64,000 bases of DNA from Topomyia yanbarensis (Eukaryota; Arthropoda; Insecta; Diptera; Culicidae). Positions within the stretch are counted from its first letter, which is position 1. Each line of letters starts with the position of its first letter. The stretch is from assembly GCF_030247195.1 (NCBI RefSeq), contig NC_080671.1, forward strand, positions 34,260,343 to 34,324,342, in the 5' to 3' direction. Both the position numbers and the translations under genes were made by a program. The notes below the pieces were generated by a model. That model saw nothing but the letters and a program-made list of their open reading frames with translations, ran no database searches and had not been told where the DNA came from. Positions 55,145-64,000 of the stretch are shown piece after piece.

Positions 55145-57584
55145 CAGGCCCGTGCGCAGAAAATTCGCAAGGGGGTGGGGGGTTGATTTTTTTTAACGTT
55201 TATTTTAAAGAAACGTACAAAACCCTCAAACTTTGAAGATTTTTCAGAGACCTGGACCTAGTCTTGTGAACCAGACAACTCTGCTCAATATATTGGGTAA
55301 ATGTTTGTTATCGAGAAGGAGTCATCAAAAGACACCGCTGCATAGTGCTCGGAAACCCCAACAAACGTGAACTTAATTCACTAGAGGCCAAACCATCGAA
55401 TATATTCACAAGGTATCTTTGGACGAATTGGTCGTAAGAATATTTCCCACAACCTGATAAAAATTAAAATGAGGCATGGCTTACTACGATCAAATTAAAA
55501 AAATAACTTTTTATGCTGACGAGGTAGAAAGTTGGTGTCTTCGACAAAGTTTTAGAAATGCTCGTAATAAAGAATTTTGTTGAACTTGTAGGATTTAATG
55601 TTATCGATTTGTAAAGCGTTTTCAATGGCATCACCCTCAAATTTAGTTTTTTTAATATAACTTTTTCCACTGTGACTTTTCGTTGCAAACCGTGCTCCAG
55701 ACAAATGTGGAGGCATTAAAACCACATTTTTTTTTATTCATTTCGTTTATTTGATAGGCACAAATGCGTTAGCTTGGCGGTGCCAAATTCTTTTGTTTTT
55801 ACATTTTGGATATCTTAAAACTAGGAGGTTACAATGCTGAAATATTTTTTTTTTAAAGAGAAAATTTTTTACAGGTATCTTAAGACTAGAAATACGATTC
55901 TATATACAAGAGAGGGGGCAAAACATTTTTTTATGAAAATTTTTAAAACGCGGAATTCAATAGTAATAGTTTTTTAGGAAATATTTACAGTTATCTTAAA
56001 ACTAACAATATAGTTTGGTACACAAAAGGGGGAACAAATATTTATGAAAAATTTTACAGGTGTGCATAATATTGTTGAAGACTGTAAGTAAAAATACCCA
56101 AGTAAAAAAACATTACAAAATGAGCTTAAAACATTCTTACCTTTATTATGCGTAGTACGGACATTGAAAATAGTACCTGCTCGTCCATCTTGGTCTGCAC
56201 CTTTCTCTCTTATACGCAGTTGAATTTGGTGTAAAAAATTTAAAATTCTTCAATAACTCTAAAACGAATGAGTATTTTTATAAGAGGTGTGCGCCGCGCC
56301 GCCTATTTTAGGTGGAAGTTTTATATGTAGTGTTCAACAATATTTTTACATGCAGTCTTCAACAATAATTTAATTTTTACATGCAGTCTTCAACAATATT
56401 ATGTGGTTTTAATACCTCAACATTTGTCTGGAACATCGTTTGCACGAAAAGTCACAGCGAAAAAAGCTATGCTAAAAAGCTAAATTTAAGGGGGTTGCCT
56501 TAGAAAACGCTTTAAAAATCGATAACATTAAGTCCTACAAGTTCAAGTTGTTCAACAAAATTCGTTATTACGAGCATTTCTAAAACTTTGTCGAAGGCAC
56601 CAATTTTCTTCCTCGTCAGCACAAAAAGGTTGTTTTTCTAGTTCAATCATAGTAAACCATGCCTCAATTTAATTTTTATCAGATTGTGGGGAATATTCAT
56701 ACGAACAATTCCACCAAAGACACCCTGTGAATATATTCGATGGTTTGGCCTCTAATGACGTTTTTGGCATTTTCGACCACTGTGCGTTGCCTGCTGGCTC
56801 GTGGTGGATTCGGATTGGTTTGTAGTAGTTGTTAAGCCAACCGACTAAACTTAAACCTCTTGTATCTTGTAATCCTCATCCATTCGGGGCAACCGTTAAG
56901 TACTGATTTAGTAAGGATTGTGTTCTTGCTTATTTTGTTTTGTGTTAATCGTCATATTTTTATCCATAGCTACTTTTCCTTACTTACTGTCAAACTTTCG
57001 CGATATATCTCACGAGCTCAGGTCTGCTGCAAATATCGTACCCTGTTGAGACATGAACCGATCCGAGGGTGTCGACCATAAGAATTTACATCTGTTTACA
57101 ACCACCTTTGCCGGCTTTCTTATCCTTCTTGGTGCTAGTCGTTCCTATTTATCTGCTAGCTGGTGCTGAGAACTTCTTGGCGGCAGTATTTCACCCTATA
57201 CCGATGCCCATTTTCGCGATCCATTTCGCTGCCACTCTAACGGAATAATCATCGGCGGTAAAATTTCTCTAGACCGACTTCTGCTGTCTACTCACTACTT
57301 TTGCCAATATCGGAGCTTGTCGAAACGTTAACCGATCCTTCAGAGAAGCCGTCCAACTTGAAAGACATCCCTTTCCAGCCACCCTTGCAAAGTTTTGTCG
57401 TTGGTTTTTTCAATGACTTGTTTCTAGAGTGACCGAACTCAAATGACATTTTATGTGTCCAAACGGTTTGCAGTTTATTTTTTCCTGGACAGGAAGATAA
57501 TAAATTTTTAAAAGTAATTCAAAACGCTTATGGGGGGGGGGGGGGGTTGAACCCCCAAGCCCCCTTCCCGTACGCACGGGCCTG
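55145..57584. mobile_element. hAT-type element, CAGGCCCGTGCG ends
   Basis: CAGGCCCGTGCG (55145-55156) and CGCACGGGCCTG (57573-57584) are perfect 12-bp inverses, bounded by an 8-bp duplication CGAGGTTG at 55137-55144 and 57585-57592. Subterminal G-runs (gggggtggggggttga at the left, a 16-17-G run with ggttgaacccccaagccccc at the right) also pair. No transposase frame exists in 2.44 kb. The centre is occupied by another foldback. Confidence 0.92.
55382..56754. mobile_element. Foldback element nested in the CAGGCCC hAT element
   Basis: Arms of about 350 bp, 55382-55728 and 56401-56754, are inverse copies. They start TAGAGGCCAAACCATCGAAT and share 'gtcttcgacaaagttttaga', 'tgctcgtaataaag', 'tgttatcgattt', 'gtgacttttcgt' and 'ggcattaaaaccaca'. 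TAG-starting ends resemble the other hAT foldbacks, but the flanks (TAATTCAC and ATGACGTT) do not match. The loop holds imperfect ~115-bp direct units ('caggtatcttaagactaga', 'cagttatcttaaaactaac'). Confidence 0.8.
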
Positions 57585-57752
57585 CGAGGTTGAAATAAGT
57601 AGGGTAATAATTAGTAAGGTAGTAGAACCGATTGTGATCCTATTTCACACCCCTTGGTTTCGAGCTAGGCAAATAGGATAATGGCAATATTTATTAGGTC
57701 AAACAGTGAGCAATAATAAGTCAAAGTTATATTTTTTATGAATTATGCACAT

Positions 57753-58540
57753 TAGACTGGTTCAATTTTTGACTTTTAGCTCCACCAGGCTCTACTGATT
57801 CCTTTTATGGCCTTTAGTAATTGTGCAAATTTTGGTACCGATCGGTTGCGTCTACGGACCTTCCAAAAATTTCAAAGTTTACCTGGAAATTAGTATGGAA
57901 AATCGGTTAAAATTGAAAATAAATTCATAAAAAATCATCTCATCAATCAATTCATGAGAACACTATACCATTAGAAGGTATTCTTCTACTGAACACATTT
58001 GTGGAACATTGTAAGTTTGTGAAAATTCGCTGAGAAAAGTTATTAACTAAAGAAGCAGCATGACTTCAAAACAAATGGTTTTTATTATTAATCATAGCAA
58101 CCCTGTTTGAATAGCTCCATCGTTATACAAAATGTAAGCTAGGCTTGCCACCCACCGCTCCCGTATGGCAGATACAGCTATTCAAACAGGGTTGCTATGA
58201 TTAATAATAAAATCCACTTGTTTTGAAATCATGCTGCTTCTTTAGTTAATAACTTTTCTCAGCAAATTTTCACAAACTTACAATGTTCCACGAATGTGTT
58301 CAGTAGAAGAATACCTTTAGAAATATATAGTGTTCTCATGAATCGATTGATGAGATGATGTTTTATGAATTTATTTTCAATTTTAACCGATTTTCCATAC
58401 TAATTTCCATATAAACTTTGAATTTTTTGGAGGGTCCGTAGACGCAACAAATCGATACCAATATTTGCACAATTACTAAGGGCCATAAAAGGAATCAGTA
58501 AAGCCTGGTGGAGCTAAAAGTCAAAAGTTGAACCAGTCTA
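57753..58540. mobile_element. hAT-type foldback with ~364-bp near-perfect arms
   Basis: The ends TAGACTGGTTCAA and TTGAACCAGTCTA and the 8-bp duplication ATGCACAT (57745-57752, 58541-58548) are perfect. The arms 57753-58116 and 58176-58540 are almost identical in inverse orientation and leave a 59-bp loop. Arm text ('tccttttatggcc', 'ttgtgcaaattttggtaccg', 'atcggttgcgtctacgg') is related to that of the 47585 element. The low divergence between arms means recent origin or gene conversion. Confidence 0.95.
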
Positions 58541-58561
58541 ATGCACATATTTATTCAGAAC

Positions 58562-59260
58562 CAGTGGCGTAACCAGAAATTCGGTTTGGTGGGGGTTTTG
58601 ATGAAAATCGATTATTTATTTAAAAATGCTAGAATTTGATTACCTTTGATAAAATAGTCTACAAACATTAATGACCCATATAGAATCGCTTTCAATCCTT
58701 CATAGATAACTTCCTTTTATAATAAGTTATAAAAGATTAAAAAAATGCACTCTTAAAGTGGAATTAATGTTCGAAAACTTTTCTTACGGTTAAAAGGACA
58801 TTATGAAATTGTCATCTTTGAAAAAAAAGCTTCGAAGAAGTTTGCTAGCATAAAATATCGCGTATTCTGATACATTAATTTTAGTAATGCATTCACCTAT
58901 AGGTTATTGTGGAGGAAAAAATAGTAGGAAAAAATGTGTATTTCAAAAACTTGTTGAGAATGTCATTTGAAACAACTTTGTTGAAGGTATGTATTAGGGC
59001 ACTGCGAAATTTTTGTTTTTTGATTCTCAAAGGCCCCCCCTCCCATATTGTGACAAATGTCAAAGTAAGCTCAGATGGCAAATTTCAGATCATTTGAACA
59101 ATTCTAAACTCCCGCCCACTTCGCTTGAAATTTTTGAAAATGTACTAAATGCTATAATTTTTGAAGTAGCAATCATAAAATTACAATTTATACCTCTTTT
59201 TCAAGGAAATGACCTAAGTCTTTGAAGAGAGATACTCCTCTTTCTATAAAAATAGGGGAA
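58562..59260 (+). repeat. Dispersed repeat starting CAGTGGCGTAACCAG
   Basis: The start CAGTGGCGTAACCAGAAATT has inverse counterparts at about 37463 and a weaker one at 35668. The body shares 'gagaatgtcatttgaaacaactttg'-type phrases with 33240-33270, and its right part (59130-59260) matches 26995-27125. The right end is undefined. Confidence 0.55.
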
Positions 59261-60299
59261 AGTGGGGTACTGGGTTATTTTGGCCTCAAAATCCCCTATT
59301 TTCATAATTTTTCTGCTTTGTGATGCAGATCATACATATTTCGGAGTTTTTCTAATGTAAACAAATCTCAGAAATCGAACGGAACCTACCAACCTCCGAA
59401 TACGGGAAGTTGGGGTTATAGGTCCTTTTGTCATTAATATTAAATTTTATAATTTTCTCGTGCATATATCTCTATTATTCTTCAATTAATTTTCATGAAA
59501 TGTAGCTTGTTGAACTAAGCAGTCTATTTTTTCGCCACAGCCAGTAATTTAACAGTTTTGAATCTTATCCAGGTTCCGTTTGACGATGGACCAGTAGCCC
59601 TCGATTGGGCCGAGCTCTAGTGTGTTGGGAGAGTTCTTGTCTTTAAACGCCACCGGATCTTTGTAGGCGTTATATCACTACATGTCCTTTTTCCGTAATG
59701 GCAGCATTCAAGATCCGGTCAAAATAGCGTGGAATCTTGTTGCTTCGAGACAGGTACCAGACGTTTTTGCATGCACTCTTTCATATAAATTTCTTTGTTG
59801 CCGGGCTCGGTCGCTATGAAAATGTCGCTTTTCAAACCACAAGTACAGAAAGCTTGCCAAACCAGATATTGCTGTGTGAACTTCGATAGTTTCATATGCT
59901 TGAAAATGGAATCCCATAGCACATGGGACAGTTATGCTTATAGCGGCAGTATACGCGAGCAAAATTATTTATCTGTGTCCTCTTGCTTGGACGACACTTT
60001 CACAACTGAAACAGAAAATGTCAAATAAAAAGGCATCTTTCTGCACGTAGGCAAATGATTGTAAAACCTCTCTATGAAATTTTTAATGGCTTTGAAAGTA
60101 GCCGAATTATCAATATTTTCATATTTATCCAGATTTATCCAGATGTCGGTATCAGTCTTTGAAAATACAACTTCTAATGTGTTCGATAGTGTTACTAACT
60201 TTATTTGGTTTCAGGGAAAACTGATTCAGGTGATTTTTGCGAGACCCTCAGTCATATATTTGGTACAATATTATTGAAGAAATCATAATTGAAACTTTT
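59261..60299. other. Non-coding stretch
   Basis: The motif 'gggaaagtggggtac' (59259-59273) and 'gggaagttggggtta' (59405-59419) are similar direct copies. No gene. Short frames at 59708-60028 lack recognisable features. Confidence 0.4.
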
Positions 60300-61720
60300 C
60301 ATAAACTGCAAAAATTGTAGGTTAATGGAAATGTAATAAATTGAAATGAAAACAAAAAGAACATTCAATGGAGGTATAATTTAATGAGAGAAAAACAAAA
60401 AAAAATAGTGAAAAACGAGTAAATAACAAAATGAAATATAAAACATCATAAACATGGAAAACAGTAGAAATCTCAAAAGAAAGAATAATGAATATAACAA
60501 AAAACATAAAAACAAGACTAGTATAAACAAATATAGAAATGAACGAAATGGATCCACTGGGTTAGACGCGAAATTTACAATTATGTAAAATGTTTGAAAT
60601 AAACAAATTAGTAGCAAATTAACGGAAAGCATAAAAACAAGAAAATGGGAAAATGTTTAAAATGTTTCAAAATAGAAGAAAGGAGAAGGGTCAAAAATGG
60701 AATAAAAAGATAAGGATAAAATGACTATGAAAAATAAAAAATGGACAAGTTATTAAAAAAAATGAGATGAAATAAATGGGAACAACTGAACGAAATCGAT
60801 TGAAGAAAAAAATTAAAAGAAACAATAGTGAAATCATAGAAAACATGTAAAATCAAAATGGTTTAAATGGGTAAAAATTAAGAAATGGGAAAAACAGGAA
60901 TAAAGAAAAAACAAGAGAAAACTTAAAAATAAATGGGTTACATAATAAATAAACCTTTTTAATCGGAATAAAATTAAAATAAACGCAAAAAGATCAAAAT
61001 AAAATAGTACGAAAAATAATCAAATGAGAAAATGTAACAAAATAGAAAACATGGATTTAAAAATTGTTTAAATGGGTAGAAAATACTACAGGTAATGGAA
61101 AATACAAATAACCAAAAAATGGGAGAATATTGAAAAAAATCCATTCAAATGAAAAGCCTAAATTCCAAAACTGATAAATGAAGAACAGAATATTTCACAA
61201 CATAAAAAAGTTATAACGGATGAAATACAAAAAATATGTTTAAAGCAATCAAGAGAAACCTGTGAAGAAAAATGTGGAAAAAAGGCGGATAGAGAAATAT
61301 TAAAATAGATTTATTAGAAAATATGAAAGAATACAAAGAAATAATGGGAAATAAAAGTTTATTTAAATGAATTAATTAAATTTAATGAAATCACTTGAAC
61401 AAGCAAATGCGAAAGTAACAAATAAAAGCTATATGAAATAAAAAATGGAAAAAACGTGATAAGATGAAACTAATTGCAGAAAATGGGACAAATTTTAAAA
61501 AAGAAGCAAAAATATAAGAAGGAAAATTCGGGGCAAAATATACAAAAAAAATAATGAAGAAATTAGAAAGAATAGAAAACCTAGAAGAAATGGAAAAATA
61601 AACAAAAGAAAGCAAATATGAAACAAGAGAAAAAAGAATGGAAAAATCGATTGAATTGAGAATGTTAATTGAAGATGACAAAAACTTTTGGGTTTTAAAA
61701 TTTTTCAAGTGAATAAAAAA
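60300..61720. repeat. A-rich purine-biased low-complexity region
   Basis: About 1.4 kb dominated by words such as aaatggg, gaaaaa, aaataaa and aatgaaa with almost no C. The hydrophobic minus-strand frames here are by-products of the base bias. It is the reverse-strand counterpart in composition of 21480-22330. Confidence 0.78.
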
Positions 61721-61998
61721 ATTACTATGAATCTTTTTCTTCGTGTATTATCGTGTATTTTCATGTTCTTTCTTGATTTGTGGAGTTATTCAGAAATTGT
61801 TTCACAAATCCTATTAGACTAGTTGAGCTTTCTAAAAGTAATTTTAAATGACTAGCGATTGTTGATGGATCATTGAGCGTCAATAAATTTCAACTGAACA
61901 CTATTGAAAAATTCGTATTATTGAATAAAAATACCTTGGAAAAATGTAAGAAAACGGAAAAAGTTTTCGTTTACGTTTTGTCAATTTTTGATGTTTTT

Positions 61999-63408
61999 GC
62001 CTTTGCAATTATTGCAATTGCTCTGAAAACCGACTTTTTAACGGAGGCCCGGAGGGCCGAGTGACATATACCATTCGATTCAGTTCGTCGAGTTCGGCAA
62101 ATGTCTGTGTGTGTATGTATGTGTGTGTATGTATGTATGTGTGTGTGTGTATGTGCGTCTGTGTGTGTACGCACACAATCTCACTCACTTTTCTCAGAGA
62201 TGGATGAACCGATTTTTACAAACTTAGTCCCAAATGAAAGGTGCAACGTTCCCATAGGCTGCTATTGAATTTCTAATGGATCCGACTTCCGGTTCCGGAA
62301 TTACAGGGTGATGAGTACGATCACGCAGAAAATGTCGATTTTAAGAAATTCTGCAATGAATGTATAATGGTGAAAATTTTTCCAAAATGTGACCACAACT
62401 GCTTCGATTTGTAGTACTAGGTCATTAACAGCCATTCAAAGTCTCTTTGGTCACATTGGCCACCATCATCGGTTCCGGAAGCCCCGGCGGAAGTATCCAA
62501 ATTCAGACTAACAGTCACATCGGTTTCTCGGAGGTGGCTAGACCGAGTCAACCAAACTTAGTCTCAAATGAAAGATGTTGCGTCCCCGTAAATGGCTATT
62601 AAATTTTATCCCCAACCGACTTCCGGTTCCGGAGTTACGGGTTGTGGCGTGCGATCACATAGCAAATTGTGATTCAAACCGATACCCCGATGGAAGCAAA
62701 AAAGGTAAAAATTTCGCTAAAATGTCTCTCAAATAACTTAACTTTGCAGTTCTAGGTCACCGACGGCCAAACAAACTTTCGTTGACTACATTGACCACCA
62801 TAGACGGTTCCGGAAGTGCCCGGGAAAAGCGGCCATCTTTCATAACTAGCAAACTCATATCAGTTTATCGGAAATGGTTGGGCCGATTTTCACAAACTTA
62901 GTCCCAAATGATAGCTATATTATCCCCACAGATGTCTGTAAAATTTCGCACGGACCGCTTGTATGGTTCCGGAAATATAGACTGAACGGTCCGGTCACAC
63001 ATGAAATTCCCATATAAGCCGGAACTCAAATTTTTTTTCAAAGGGGGGACCCCATGAAATTTCAGAAATCGAATTCGTATTTTTGATGCCAAACATCTTT
63101 AAAATGCATGAAACGTCGAGATTTTATGTTATCTCAAAATTTTTTTTTTTTTATAAAAATCGACTTTTTGGGACTTTGCCGATTTCGCACCTTTTTTCAG
63201 TTCAATATTACCGTGGCTGTTTTTTTCTTTTTCAAAATTTTAGAACTCGAATAATGATTTATTTTCCTGTATATAGTTGTCATGTGATGTACAATAATAA
63301 AATGTAATATATGCATTTAAAAGCTTTTAATGAATATAAACAACGCACACATTCTCGTGATTCATGATTGAGAAAGGCACAATTGCACCGCTAGGTGGAT
63401 TAAAATAG
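61999..63408 (+). mobile_element. (TG)n-associated GTTTT element, copy E (longest)
   Basis: GTTTTT precedes GCCTTTGCAATTATTGC (61993-61998) and follows the end TGGATTAAAATAG (63409 on). After 'gaggcccggagggccgag' and a TG/TATG run (62102-62168), three diverged modules of about 330 bp repeat in tandem. Each has 'gatgg..gaaccgat', 'aaacttagtcccaaatgaaa', 'ggcttccggttccgg' and 'acgggttg' type text (about 62196, 62520 and 62860). The conserved end 'ggcacaattgcaccgctagg' is present. No protein is encoded. Confidence 0.85.
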
Positions 63409-63414
63409 GTTTTT

Positions 63415-64000
63415 TCATGGTTCGAACACTAATCGATTCAGAAAATTGCCAGTAAAAATTGTTATCAAATTTATCTATGTATTTTATTCGCACAAATTTG
63501 CGCAACTTTCTCTAACACAGGCCTCATCTCGACACTCATAAGCGTTCTAAACATTTCATCGCTTGATATAAAAAGAATGTTTCTGGCCGAATTCCTTCAT
63601 TGGCATGCCAACTCTGCTGGCAGAACAAGTTAGAATATCGCTATTGCTGCTGGTAGGATACTTGTCACATCTTTCAATTGACACGAGCTATGGAAGGGGA
63701 GCGTTTGTTTGTGTGTACTGGAAGGATTTTGTTCGCAGTTCCAAGCAACGATAACGGAACGGAAGAGAGATGGAAAATTGCTGGTTTATACCGTGCGTAT
63801 GAGTCGTGCAAGCAAGGCTCAAATCATTTCATAGGATTCTTGTTCCGTGTCACAAGACATAGTTATCAGCAAACCGTACTTTTTAGGATGACTACATAAT
63901 GAAAAAAATTGAATTAGAAAATATCTTTTATTTCATAGTTTTTTGGTGGTATCCAACAGGGAAAACTGATCGAAAATGGTGAGTGAAGCGAAAGCAATTA
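63415..64000. other. Non-coding stretch to window end
   Basis: No supported gene. A 73-codon frame at 63678-63899 (start MTRAMEGERLFVCTGRILF) is unrecognised and probably chance, though G+C is slightly higher here. Confidence 0.4.

Noticed and set aside
60322..61708. Hydrophobic minus-strand frames resembling membrane proteins
   Set aside because: They arise from the A-rich tract (T-rich complement encodes Phe/Leu/Ile); no conserved pattern.
61971..62174. His/Thr-rich minus-strand frame
   Set aside because: Translation of the (TG)n microsatellite in copy E.
1..64000. Viral insertions or LTR retrotransposons
   Set aside because: No gag-pol-type protease or integrase motifs, LTR pairs or recognisable viral proteins were seen.

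Overview
The window is intergenic or intronic DNA from an animal with a repeat-rich, AT-rich genome. The best guess is a culicine mosquito (Aedes/Culex-like). Non-LTR retrotransposon fragments, hAT-type and piggyBac-type MITEs, and a (TG)n-associated interspersed repeat with a 'cccggagggccgag' core occur together, as I recall them from culicine genomes; that assignment is from memory. There are no operons, no bacterial-type genes, no tRNA or rRNA that I can recognise, no CRISPR array, and no complete host protein-coding gene. Nearly every long open reading frame is a decayed transposon protein or a shadow of a tandem repeat.

Layout. 1-1.7 kb: 3' end of a CR1/L2-like retrotransposon. 2.1-11.2 kb: a Jockey-like retrotransposon broken by younger insertions. 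A second, minus-strand non-LTR element (2561-7083) sits inside its ORF1. A third, LOA/I-like element (3266-4192) sits inside the second, with a 13-bp target duplication. A TTAA-flanked piggyBac-like MITE (8773-9398) sits inside ORF2. Removing each insert restores the host reading frame at the junction. 11.2-20.8 kb: non-coding DNA with MITEs, an ancient ~490-bp-period duplication, and a striking array of about 36 near-identical 18-bp units (19341-19996). 22.9-23.7 kb: a candidate TATA-less promoter (Inr plus a DPE at exactly +28) with a long untranslated first exon and a GTAAGT donor.

24.8-51.6 kb: copies of a ~2-kb CACGG...CCGTG-ended family built of imperfect tandem and palindromic subunits, five or more copies of a (TG)n-associated element that sits next to GTTTT, several MITEs, and an R1-like RNase H fragment between ~170-bp direct repeats. 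At 46.1-51.6 kb four elements are nested like dolls: a CACGG element, a long-armed hAT foldback, a second hAT element, and the (TG)n element. 52.2-53.2 kb: a second candidate 5' exon that ends in ATG-AAG-CAG and a GTATGT donor. 55.1-58.5 kb: two more hAT-type elements with perfect 8-bp duplications. 60.3-61.7 kb: A-rich low-complexity DNA. 62-63.4 kb: the longest copy of the (TG)n element.

The mobile elements act as a layered record of insertions, and reading-frame continuity plus target duplications give their order. The two candidate 5' exons, both on the + strand and about 30 kb apart, are the only hints of host genes. They could be alternative first exons of one gene with long introns, but nothing in the window proves this.
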